Assembly (NCBI GenBank): GCA_023412975.1
Contig: JAEZRB010000230.1
Coordinates: forward strand, 1 to 14,692
Length of the DNA: 14,692 bases
Direction: 5' to 3'
Source of the DNA: Bacteroidota bacterium
GTDB taxonomy: Bacteria > Bacteroidota > Bacteroidia > Chitinophagales > Chitinophagaceae
Part shown: positions 6,537 through 13,978 of the stretch, one piece after another
How positions within the stretch are numbered: the stretch's first letter is position 1
Layout: every line of letters starts with the position of its first letter
Made by a program: the position numbers and the translations under genes
Notes under the pieces: generated by a model
Databases searched by the model: none
What the model was told of the DNA's origin: nothing
What the model saw: only the letters and a program-made list of their open reading frames with translations

Positions 6537-7406
6537 ATGCAGAAAGGCAGCCCGAAGAAAGCGGTTCGACCGCCTCAAAAACAACAAAGACCCGGAAGGG
6601 AGTCGCAAATGGTACCGCGTCCTGTATTTGATTATCCTGCAGTAAAAGGGAGTAACCGATTAAAAAACAAAGTGGCCTTAATTACGGGAGGTGATAGTGG
6701 CATCGGCAGGGCAGTTGCAATTTTATTTGCCAAAGAAGGCGCAAGCATTGCTATCGCATACCTGAGTGAAGATAAAGATGCACGCGATACCCGGGAATAC
6801 ATCGCGGATAATTTTGGCCGTAGCTGCCTGCTTATTAAAGGCGATCTTTCCCGGGAAGCCAATTGTAACAACGCGGTGAAAAAAACAATCAGGGAGTTTG
6901 GTCAAATTGATATCCTGGTAAACAATGCAGCCATTCACTATGAAAACAAATCACTCGAAAAACTCAGCACAAGAGAATTGAAACGGACCTTCGAAACAAA
7001 TATCTATTCATATATATGGACAACCAGGGCTGCACTGCCTTATATGAAAAAGGGTTCCTGTATCATCAACTCTTCGTCTGTGACTGCCTATCGTGGCAGC
7101 GGCTCGCTGATCGATTATGCATCCACTAAGGGTGCTATCGTGTCTTTTACCCGCAGCCTTTCAGCCAATCTCGCAAAAAAAGGCATTCGTGTGAATGGCG
7201 TAGCTCCTGGTCCTATCTGGACTCCGTTGATAGCCTCCAGTTTCAAAGGCAAAAAAGTTTCACAACACGGAAGCGACACGCCCCTGGAGCGTGCGGGACA
7301 ACCTGTGGAAATTGCACCCAGTTACCTGTTCCTGGCCAGCAATGATTCCAGCTATATGACGGGGCAATTCTTACATCCCAATGGAGGTGAGATCGTTAAT
7401 GGATAA
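6537..7406 (+). CDS. SDR-family oxidoreductase, general-stress-protein type
   Basis: A 289-residue NAD(P)-dependent short-chain dehydrogenase/reductase. After a Lys/Arg/Pro/Gln-rich stretch of about 40 residues (with RPGRESQMVPRPVFDYP, as in the YhxC/YdaD-type stress SDRs), the cofactor motif TGGDSGIG lies at residues 50-57, NNAA at 129-132, Asn at 155, Ser at 181, and the catalytic YASTK at 194-198 (Tyr194, Lys198). GVAPGPIWTPL follows at 221-231. Ser and Tyr are 13 residues apart, as the family requires. The enzyme reduces or oxidises a carbonyl or alcohol; the substrate is not evident. Cytosolic. It is transcribed alone on the plus strand; after its TAA at 7404-7406 comes a 160-base stretch ending in a terminator. 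The divergent DUF1328 gene shares its upstream region. Confidence 0.93.
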   Translation: MQKGSPKKAVRPPQKQQRPGRESQMVPRPVFDYPAVKGSNRLKNKVALITGGDSGIGRAVAILFAKEGASIAIAYLSEDKDARDTREYIADNFGRSCLLIKGDLSREANCNNAVKKTIREFGQIDILVNNAAIHYENKSLEKLSTRELKRTFETNIYSYIWTTRAALPYMKKGSCIINSSSVTAYRGSGSLIDYASTKGAIVSFTRSLSANLAKKGIRVNGVAPGPIWTPLIASSFKGKKVSQHGSDTPLERAGQPVEIAPSYLFLASNDSSYMTGQFLHPNGGEIVNG

Positions 7407-7533
7407 TAGCGGGTTGGCATGTTTTTGGTACCTTCTAAATAACTCTCTTTTCAGGGGTGATTAATCTTATCTGAGAAATATACCCATAATTACCTGATCT
7501 GGGTAATACCAGCGAAGGGAACGAAAAGAGACA

Positions 7534-7563
7534 AAAGGGTTTTAGTCAACACTAAAACCCTTT
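7534..7563. terminator. Intrinsic terminator hairpin
   Basis: AAAGGGTTTTAGT (7534-7546) pairs with ACTAAAACCCTTT (7551-7563) around a 4-base loop, a 13-base-pair stem. On the plus strand ATTTTTATC follows, which suits the SDR transcript. On the minus strand the hairpin starts 4 bases past the stop of the DUF6970 gene but the T-tail is weaker (TTGTCTC). It may serve both convergent genes. Confidence 0.75.
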
Positions 7564-7567
7564 ATTT

Positions 7568-7921
7568 TTATCTTTCATCCTTCCACACCAGTCGCAGGTG
7601 CCTGGCGTTATCAAAAAACCCGTTACATTTCTGATCGCCCTTACCAGTATACCCACCAGAAGGTGAACAGAGATAATTACACTCACTGTCGAAAAGCTGG
7701 TTGTATTGATCGCAGCACGGACTGGAAAACAGGTAGACTTTCGTGCCGTCATATACATATTCATTTACTTCAGCCGGCGGGTTCCAAACGGGCTGTGCCC
7801 TGATACTGTCGATTTTCGCCTGTATACATGTCGGTACCTTGTTGTCTGCGATTCCCGACTTTTCTTTTTTGCATTGTTGGTTGAGTAACGGCAGCGCCAG
7901 TATAAGGAAAATAAACTTCAT
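7568..7921 (-). CDS. Secreted DUF6970 cysteine-rich protein, probable lipoprotein (117 aa)
   Basis: A 117-residue exported protein. The start MKFIFLILALPLLNQQCKKE gives a lysine, an Ile/Leu-rich core and a Cys at residue 17 followed by lysines. The residues before this Cys (NQQ) do not fit a canonical lipobox, so lipidation is likely but unsure. The mature part has VPTCIQAKIDSIRAQPVWNP, then VNEYVYDGTKVYLFSSPCCD, QLFDSECNYLCSPSGGYTGK, and ends in VWKDER. The Cys spacing (CC-D-Q-Y, C-N-x-x-C, C-N) matches DUF6970, which I remember as a small Bacteroidota family. A Met exists 13 codons upstream (7960), but the hydrophobic signal starts at 7921. It is divergent from obgE. Confidence 0.8.
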   Translation of the reverse strand: MKFIFLILALPLLNQQCKKEKSGIADNKVPTCIQAKIDSIRAQPVWNPPAEVNEYVYDGTKVYLFSSPCCDQYNQLFDSECNYLCSPSGGYTGKGDQKCNGFFDNARHLRLVWKDER

Positions 7922-7949
7922 CGTGTCGTATTTGAGGTAACTGACATGG

Positions 7950-7957
7950 TATATTTG
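7950..7957 (+). promoter_or_regulatory. Bacteroidota -7 box (TATATTTG) upstream of obgE
   Basis: TATATTTG at 7950-7957 fits the TAnnTTTG consensus exactly. A TTTG at 7931-7934 is a possible -33 partner, but the 15-base spacing is shorter than usual. A start about 7 bases past the box would leave a 5' leader of about 20 bases before the GTG at 7984. Confidence 0.55.
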
Positions 7958-7972
7958 CAATTCGTTGCAAAT
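7953..7972. repeat. Perfect inverted repeat with TTCG loop over the obgE promoter
   Basis: ATTTGCAA at 7953-7960 and TTGCAAAT at 7965-7972 are exact reverse complements around TTCG. The left arm covers the last five bases of the -7 box, so the site could be an operator. As RNA it could only form if transcription starts upstream of it. Confidence 0.6.
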
Positions 7973-7983
7973 AGAAGACCATC

Positions 7984-8985
7984 GTGGAAAAAAACAACTT
8001 TGTTGACCAAATTAGAATATTTTGCCGAAGCGGCCACGGCGGCGCCGGGAGCAAGCATTTTATGCGCAACAAATTTACAGCGATGGGTGGACCCGATGGT
8101 GGCGACGGCGGCCGTGGTGCACATATTATTTTGAAAGGTAACAGTAACCTGTGGACCCTGCTTCATCTCAGGTATTATAAAAATGTGCTGGCTGAAGATG
8201 GTGAATCCGGCAGTGGTAACAACAGCACCGGTCGTGCCGGTAAGGATGTGATCATTGAGGTACCCCTTGGCACGGTGGCCCGGGATGAGGAAACAGGCGA
8301 ACAGGAAGTTGAGATCCTCAAAGATGGCCAGGAAGTGATCTGGATGCCTGGTGGTAAAGGAGGGCTCGGCAATAGTCACTTTGCAACAGCCACCAACCAG
8401 GCACCGGAATATGCCCAGAAAGGATTGCCCGGGCAGGAAGGCTGGAAGATCCTGGAGTTAAAAGTGCTGGCAGATGTTGGATTGGTTGGCTTCCCTAATG
8501 CCGGCAAGTCCACACTGCTGTCGGTGATCACTGCAGCAAAACCAAAGATCGCCGACTATGCATTTACAACCATCACCCCCAACCTGGGAATGGTTGAATA
8601 CCGTGACGGTAAAAGTTTTTGCGTAGCTGATCTGCCAGGAATCATCGAAGGTGCTGCAGAAGGGAAAGGTCTCGGGCACCGGTTTTTACGGCATATCGAA
8701 CGTAACCCGGTACTGCTCTTCCTTATCCCGGCAGATGCGCCGGATCATAAAAAGGAGTTTGAGATCCTAGTCCACGAACTCGAAAAATATAACCCTGAAT
8801 TGTTGCACAAGCAATTCGTGATCGCCATCAGCAAAAGTGATATGCTCGATGAAGAGCTTACTGAAGCGATCAGAAAAGAATTGCCGGCCAATATTCCACA
8901 TGTTTTTATTTCTTCTGTCACACAAAAAGGACTGGTGGAACTAAAAGACCTGCTTTGGAAAGTGTTGAATACTCCAACAGAATAA
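7984..8985 (+). CDS. obgE: GTPase Obg/CgtA, ribosome-assembly and stringent-response GTPase
   Basis: A 333-residue Obg GTPase, which binds late 50S precursors and ppGpp. The glycine-rich Obg domain is at residues 1-160 (GGAGSKHF 19-26; GGPDGGDGGRGAHI 35-48; MPGGKGGLGNSHF 121-133). The G domain has G1 GFPNAGKST (169-177), the G2 region TTITPN (195-200), G3 DLPG (216-219), G4 SKSD (283-286) and G5 ISSVT (309-313). SKSD replaces the usual NKxD of this superfamily, and there is no OCT domain after about residue 325; both look ordinary for Bacteroidota. The start is GTG at 7984 (no ATG in frame just before), which gives the family N-terminus NNFVDQIRIFCRSGHGGAG. A promoter-like box and an inverted repeat lie just upstream. 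rplU/rpmA, often beside obg elsewhere, are not here. Confidence 0.97.
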   Translation: MEKNNFVDQIRIFCRSGHGGAGSKHFMRNKFTAMGGPDGGDGGRGAHIILKGNSNLWTLLHLRYYKNVLAEDGESGSGNNSTGRAGKDVIIEVPLGTVARDEETGEQEVEILKDGQEVIWMPGGKGGLGNSHFATATNQAPEYAQKGLPGQEGWKILELKVLADVGLVGFPNAGKSTLLSVITAAKPKIADYAFTTITPNLGMVEYRDGKSFCVADLPGIIEGAAEGKGLGHRFLRHIERNPVLLFLIPADAPDHKKEFEILVHELEKYNPELLHKQFVIAISKSDMLDEELTEAIRKELPANIPHVFISSVTQKGLVELKDLLWKVLNTPTE

Positions 8986-9017
8986 TAACTGGCTGAAAAG
9001 CATATGATATTTTATAG

Positions 9018-9025
9018 TAGGTTTG
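9018..9025 (+). promoter_or_regulatory. Bacteroidota -7 box (TAGGTTTG) upstream of the S46 gene
   Basis: TAGGTTTG at 9018-9025 matches TAnnTTTG, 22 bases before the ATG at 9048. No good TTG is seen at the expected -33 position; CTG at 8993-8995 is a weak candidate. Confidence 0.45.
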
Positions 9026-9047
9026 TTTCTCCTAAATAACAATCACC

Positions 9048-11213
9048 ATGAAGAAATTTTTTATAACCGGCATCCTGGTTTTGACGCTGGCATTTCGCTC
9101 CATTGCTGATGAAGGCATGTGGTTGCCCATGTTACTCGGAAAACAGGTGTACGGTGATATGGTCAAAAAAGGTTTAAAACTTACATCTGAACAACTCTAC
9201 AGTATCAACAAGGCCTCGCTGAAAGATGCTATCATCATTTTCGGTGGCGGCTGTACTGGTGAGATCGTTAGTGCGGAAGGAATGATTTTTACCAATCACC
9301 ATTGTGGTTATGATGCCATCGCTTCTGCAAGCACGCTGGATAATAACTATCTGCAGAATGGGTTTTATGCCAAGAGCAGGGCCGAGGAGATTCCTACATC
9401 GCTTTCTGTCCAGTTTCTGTTGCGTATTGAAGATGTTACCAAAGAAGTACTCGATTCTTTGAATGGTTTGAGCGCCGCCGACAGGGCAAAAAAACAGTCA
9501 TCCGTTTTGGCGTCCATCAATGCCCGGATGAGTGATCCTTCCCAAAGTATCGAAACCCGGGTTAGTTCACTATTTAAAGGGAACCAGTTCCTGGCTTTCG
9601 TCTACCAGCGTTACCATGATATCCGGCTGGTAGGTACTCCCCCGGAAGCTGTGGGTAAATTCGGAGGCGACACCGACAACTGGGAATGGCCTAGACATAC
9701 CGGCGACTTTTCAGTATTTCGTGTATACACTTCCCCTGACGGAAAACCGGCCCGTTATGCACCAGAGAATAAGCCCCTAAAACCAAAATGGTACCTGCCT
9801 GTTTCTATTAAAGGTGTGAAAGAAGGAGAATTTGCAATGATCTGGGGATATCCTGGTGGCACCAACAGGTATGAAAGCTCCTATGGTATCAAGCTTTCTA
9901 CTGAGATCAATAACCCCACCCTCGTCAAGCTACGTGATATCAGGCTAAAATATATGTTCGAAGAGATGAAAAAAGATCCTGCGGTAAAACTGCAGCTTTC
10001 CTCTTCATTTGCCAGCATCGCCAACTACTGGAAATTTTTTGACGGAGAAACCAAGCAATTGTACAAATATGATATTTATGGCAAGAAGAAAAAAGCTGAG
10101 GAGAAATTCATTGCCTGGGCGGCCGACAAACCTGAATACAAGAATATTTTCACCGACTGGGGTAAAGCTTATGATGCATGGACACGTTATGCCAAACATC
10201 GCATGTTTGTAAATGAAGGCATTTTTGGTTCCCCGCTAATCGGGTTTGCAGCTTCATTGAAGCAACTCGAAGCGGCACTGGTCAAAACCGGTTCATCGGC
10301 CGGCGATCTGAAAAAAGCTTTGGAAGCGGCTGACCATGCAAGAACCGAATTCCTGGCGGAAGAGAATAAAAGATCGGATGAGAATATTGTCGCTAGTGTA
10401 ACTATGCTGTTCTACCAGGATGTACCAAAGGACCAGCACCCGATCGGCTTCTATGGCGGCCTAAAGGATCAGTATGGCCCTCTCGATAACGAAGCGACCT
10501 ATAAAAAATACGCGTCTGATATCTTCAGCAAGACAATGATCTTCGACGATGCCCGGTGGAAAGCATTTATCGCCAACCCCGACGCTAATGTGCTGCAATC
10601 GGATCCAGCTTTTGCACACGCCAGTGCGTTCTACGATAACTATAGCAGCAAATATGCCCCCTATTACAGCCAGTTCCTGGCACAAAACAATGAACTGGGA
10701 CGGCTTTATCTCAAAGGCATCATGGAAATGGATCCCGCGAAGGCAAAGATGATGTATCCAGACGCGACCTTCACCATGCGGGTGAGTTATGGCGCTGTGA
10801 AATCATATCGCCCCCGCGACGCTGTATTTTATGACTATGTCACCACTTCCAAAGGTGTACTGGAAAAATACAAACCCGGTGACTATGAATTTGACCTGCC
10901 GTAAAAACAAATCGAACTTTTTAAGAAAAGGGATTTTGGCCAATATATCGACAAACAAAGAAACGACCTGGTTATCGGTTTTATCAGCAGCAACGATATC
11001 ACCGGTGGTAATTCCGGATCGCCTGTTTTGAATGGTAAAGGCGAACTGATCGGGCTTGCCTTTGATGGCAATTACGAAGCATTGAGTCATAAGCTAGCTT
11101 TTGACAAGGACCTGAACCGTACCATCAATGTAGACATACGCTATGTGTTATGGTGTATCGACAAACTTGGAGGCGCGGGCCATTTGATAAAGGAATTGAA
11201 GCTGGTGAAATAA
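9048..11213 (+). pseudogene. S46-family dipeptidyl-peptidase (DPP7/DPP11 type) broken by an in-frame TAA
   Basis: S46 peptidases are periplasmic serine peptidases that remove N-terminal dipeptides. The frame begins with the signal peptide MKKFFITGILVLTLAFRSIA. It carries the catalytic His in TNHHCGYDA (H85) and Asp in WPRHTGDFSVFR (D220). It stops at TAA 10902-10904 after 618 codons. The same frame continues without any other stop to 11213 (103 more codons). This tail carries DFGQYIDK, then TGGNSGSPV with the catalytic Ser at codon 656, and GLAFDGNYE. The full frame is 721 residues with the stop at codon 619, the normal family length. The truncated product would lack the catalytic Ser. G674 sits at the S1-specificity site (Gly in DPP7, Arg/Ser in DPP11, from memory), which would suggest hydrophobic-P1, DPP7-like specificity. 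GAA to TAA is one simple origin. No ATG restarts the tail before the Ser. Confidence 0.9.
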
Positions 11214-11234
11214 TTACTGGCAACAACTGTTTAA

Positions 11235-11268
11235 CAAAGCCTTTCCTTCCCGGGAAAGGTTTTGTTTT
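11235..11268 (+). terminator. Intrinsic terminator after the S46 gene
   Basis: CAAAGCCTTTCC (11235-11246) pairs with GGAAAGGTTTTG (11253-11264), 12 base pairs including one G-U, around a 6-base loop. TTTT follows at 11265-11268. It lies 21 bases after the second S46 stop. Confidence 0.75.
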
Positions 11269-11328
11269 ATACTATGGGCTTGGGTGATAGAGCTTAAAAT
11301 TCTTAACATTGCACAGCAATTTCATTTC

Positions 11329-11997
11329 TTGAAAATAAAGACGCTCATACTATTTGTTTGCACGCTTTCCACATTTTATGCTATGGCGCAGCCAACACAG
11401 TTCAGTATGGCAACTGATGTGACCGTGGTACGTAGCTTTAAGAAAGATCAAAAATTCTGGTGTATCGGGCAAACGGTAGCGGGGCATTTTCATTTCACGA
11501 AAAGGGACGGGCTCTACCTGTTTTTTACCTACGCCGGTAGTGGAAAATTCAGCAACCGACTCAGCGCGACCGCGAAAGATTCTATAGTTCTGCCACAGGC
11601 GGTCAATTATACCAACGAAGCAAACCTCTCTTACAGGCATATCTCCGTTGGCTGGAGACATTATCTGAAAGGGGCTTTCAATGCGGAAGAAGGGTGGAAT
11701 CTATACGGATATGGCGGATTCGGATTGATGTTTGGCCGGGTTCAAAACCTGCATTCGGTCAGCATCGACACTTCGAAATATGAATTGCCGGTTTTGTCGG
11801 GCGAAGGCAAATTCAAACGATTGACCTTTGACCTGGGACTGGGATTTGAAGTATATGCCGGCGGCAATGTTTATTTTTACGCCGAAGCAAGAACGCTGAT
11901 TGCTACAACAAGCTATCCCAGTAGGTACTTATTTGTAAATAACGATGCTCCGCTTACCGGCTCTATCAATTTAGGCGCCCGGATACTTTTCGATTAA
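11329..11997 (+). CDS. Outer-membrane beta-barrel-like protein (222 aa from TTG)
   Basis: An exported protein with a clean signal peptide when read from TTG 11329: (M)KIKTLILFVCTLSTFYAMA, then QPTQF. The mature part has alternating short strands rich in Tyr, Phe and Gly: FHFTKRDGLYLFFTYAG, ANLSYRHISVGWRHYLKGAF, WNLYGYGGFGLMFGR, LTFDLGLGFEVYAGGNVYFY, and a last strand, INLGARILFD, with aromatic ends. That suggests a small outer-membrane barrel of the OmpW/OMP_b-brl kind; no ligand can be named. A GTG at 11284 gives a frame 15 residues longer, but it puts an extra charged segment ahead of the signal peptide, so I prefer TTG. No ATG is available near either site. The dipeptide epimerase starts 21 bases after its stop, so the two probably share a transcript. 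Confidence 0.8.
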   Translation: MKIKTLILFVCTLSTFYAMAQPTQFSMATDVTVVRSFKKDQKFWCIGQTVAGHFHFTKRDGLYLFFTYAGSGKFSNRLSATAKDSIVLPQAVNYTNEANLSYRHISVGWRHYLKGAFNAEEGWNLYGYGGFGLMFGRVQNLHSVSIDTSKYELPVLSGEGKFKRLTFDLGLGFEVYAGGNVYFYAEARTLIATTSYPSRYLFVNNDAPLTGSINLGARILFD

Positions 11998-12018
11998 AAC
12001 GCATTTGAAATTTTTTTT

Positions 12019-13140
12019 ATGAACAGGCATGAAACGCTTCGGATCCAAAAAATAGAACTGTATAAACTTTTTGTCCCGCTCAAAGAACCTTTTGTAATAT
12101 CCCTCGGCCCCATTCCTGCTGCTGAAAATGTTTTGGTGATCATTTATACCGAAGAAGGTATCACAGGCTATGGAGAATGCAGTCCTTTTATGAGCATTAA
12201 TGGTGAGAGCATGGACACGGGTTTTGTGGTGGGACAATATTTTGCCCAACTGTTCAAAGGAAAGAATGCCCTGGATATCGAAGAGCGCGTAGCTGAAATG
12301 GATCGCCTGATCTATGGTAACAACAGCATCAAGAGCGCATTTGATATCGCCCTGTATGATATCGCAGCACAAAATGCCGGGCTACCGCTTTATAAATTCC
12401 TTGGTGGTGATAATACAAAAACAATTGTCACCGACTACACCGTAAGCATTGGTGACCCGGAAAAGATGGCCGCCGATGCGGTGAAGATCAAGCAGGAAGG
12501 TTACCCGGCAATAAAGATCAAACTGGGTAGACATGGCCCGACAGATGTGGAACGTATAAGAGCGATCCGCGCGGCCGTAGGCAATGAGATTCCTTTGCGG
12601 ATCGATGCTAACCAGGGCTGGCAGCCGGATGAAGCCGTCGAAACCTTAAAAGCTTTGGAACAATTCGGCATCCAGCACTGCGAAGAACCCATACCCAGGT
12701 GGGCATTTATGGAATTGCCCAAATTGAGACAACAAAGCCCGATACCGATCATGAGTGATGAAAGTTGTGGTGACGAACATGATGCGGAAAGGCTGATCCA
12801 GCTCCAGGCCTGCGACTATATGAATATCAAGTTGGGAAAATCAGGAGGTATTTTCAAAGCTCTGAAAATGGTAAAACTGGCGGAAAAAGCCAATATACAC
12901 CTCCAGGTCGGTGCATTTATGGAGTCGAGGCTGGCCATGACCGCTTTCGCTCATTTTTCATTGTGCAGCCCGATTATTGAGCATTTTGATTTTGATACCT
13001 GTCTCATGTTTAGTGAAGACCCTGTAACCGGCGGTATCGTCTATGAAAAAAACGGGGTTATCAAAGTACCCGAAGTCCCCGGCCTTGGTGCACGTGTCAG
13101 TGATGAATGGCTGAGCCGGCTGGAAAAAGTTGTGGTGTAG
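12019..13140 (+). CDS. Dipeptide epimerase (enolase superfamily, Ala-Glu epimerase type)
   Basis: A 373-residue enolase-superfamily enzyme that inverts the C-terminal residue of a dipeptide. The capping domain is at residues about 8-130 (GYGECSPF at 50-57). The barrel carries the KxK acid/base pair K166/K168, metal ligands D196 (RIDANQGW), E222 (CEEP) and D247 (SDES), and the opposite base K271 (NIKLGKSGG). D324-F-D326 is the DxD motif that binds the dipeptide ammonium group in this subfamily. The spacing matches B. subtilis YkfB closely (E-D 25 and D-K 24 residues; from memory). Which dipeptides it takes cannot be said; Bacteroidota members vary. Cytosolic. It lies 21 bases after the beta-barrel gene and downstream of the S46 dipeptidyl-peptidase, so it may handle dipeptides from the peptidase or murein peptides. 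Confidence 0.92.
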   Translation: MNRHETLRIQKIELYKLFVPLKEPFVISLGPIPAAENVLVIIYTEEGITGYGECSPFMSINGESMDTGFVVGQYFAQLFKGKNALDIEERVAEMDRLIYGNNSIKSAFDIALYDIAAQNAGLPLYKFLGGDNTKTIVTDYTVSIGDPEKMAADAVKIKQEGYPAIKIKLGRHGPTDVERIRAIRAAVGNEIPLRIDANQGWQPDEAVETLKALEQFGIQHCEEPIPRWAFMELPKLRQQSPIPIMSDESCGDEHDAERLIQLQACDYMNIKLGKSGGIFKALKMVKLAEKANIHLQVGAFMESRLAMTAFAHFSLCSPIIEHFDFDTCLMFSEDPVTGGIVYEKNGVIKVPEVPGLGARVSDEWLSRLEKVVV

Positions 13141-13300
13141 GAGACCCAGTCCCACCGGGGCGGCGTTTTGGTAGCAACCGTAGGCACGACGTTTTGATAA
13201 TCGGAATAATGCTGTGAAAAAATTTGATTCCCATTATATCACGACCCCGTGAGATACGCAAATGTCTTTTTTACAAATTATGCTATGGCTACCCTCCAGC
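13141..13300. other. Spacer between dipeptide epimerase and AlkA genes, GC-rich head and short direct repeats
   Basis: The first 60 bases are noticeably richer in G and C than the rest. Two 12-base copies of G(G/A)CGTTTTG(G/A)TA lie at 13162-13173 and 13188-13199, 26 bases apart. A short inverted repeat, TCACG (13239-13243) with CGTGA (13248-13252), has no T-tail. No gene or convincing terminator is visible in this stretch. Confidence 0.4.
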
Positions 13301-13918
13301 CTATTTCTTCTTTACCTCCACCGGTGCATTGTCTTTCCAGGCCCATAAATGTTTACAGGCATAGGTACGGTAGGGCGCCCATTTGGAAGAAATCCGCAAT
13401 AGATCCTCGCGAAACTTCTTTTTATCCGTCCGGTCGAGACAGTAAAGCCGAATCATGGCATTTTGTATGCCGAGATCGTCGATGGCAAATACATCTTCAC
13501 GCCCCAGCGCAAACATCAACAGCATCTCAACGGTCCACCTGCCAACACCTTTTATCTGCGTGAGGTATTCGATCACTTCCTCATTGCTCATCTTTTGCAG
13601 CCGCTTATGATCCATGCCGTAGTCTATTTCGAATTGGGCAACATTCTTTACATAATTAGCTTTTGCATTCGAAAGCCCTATACCCCGCAGGGTTGCAAAT
13701 CGCGTATCAAGTATTTGCTGTGGTGTGGGTTCCTTACCTCCATACAAAGCGAGAAACCTGCCGTGAATAACTGTTGCCACCTTCGTCGAAAGTTGCTGGC
13801 TCATGATCGAAGCACAGAGATAGGTACAAATATTCTTCCTCTTTTTTAGTGTAAAACTTTCATCATTTAACAGCTTTTTCAGCCTGCGATCTTTTGAGAG
13901 ATGTTCAATGTACTGCAT
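13301..13918 (-). CDS. AlkA-like DNA-3-methyladenine glycosylase II (HhH-GPD family)
   Basis: A 205-residue DNA glycosylase that cuts alkylated bases from DNA in base-excision repair. It is shorter than E. coli AlkA and lacks its N-terminal TBP-like domain. The helix-hairpin-helix is at residues about 119-132 (LTQIKGVGRWTVEM). The catalytic loop follows at DVFAIDDLGI (142-151); by comparison with AlkA (D238 in VFLPDDYLI) the catalytic Asp is D148. The end, WAPYRTYACKHLWAW, matches the alpha-helical end of AlkA. The upstream helix AQFEIDYGMDHKRLQK and the ICTYLCASIMSQQLSTKVA segment (30-48) are the conserved family core. It starts at ATG 13918 and is divergent from mnmD with 60 bases between starts. 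I see no damage-response operator in that gap. Confidence 0.93.
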   Translation of the reverse strand: MQYIEHLSKDRRLKKLLNDESFTLKKRKNICTYLCASIMSQQLSTKVATVIHGRFLALYGGKEPTPQQILDTRFATLRGIGLSNAKANYVKNVAQFEIDYGMDHKRLQKMSNEEVIEYLTQIKGVGRWTVEMLLMFALGREDVFAIDDLGIQNAMIRLYCLDRTDKKKFREDLLRISSKWAPYRTYACKHLWAWKDNAPVEVKKK

Positions 13919-13978
13919 AGAATACTAAATTAAACCGTACTCAAAATAAATGCGGGAATAAAATCAGAATTTTGATGA

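Noticed and set aside
7489..7507. ATTACC/GGTAAT inverted repeat after the SDR gene
   Set aside because: Only six base pairs, no T-run, and a much better terminator follows at 7534-7563.
7922..7960. Upstream Met at 7960 for the DUF6970 gene
   Set aside because: It would put 13 residues ahead of a good signal peptide and place the start inside the obgE promoter inverted repeat.
10900..10930. Frameshift as the cause of the broken S46 gene
   Set aside because: Codons before and after the stop are in the same phase (11013 minus 9048 is a multiple of three), so a single nonsense codon explains it.
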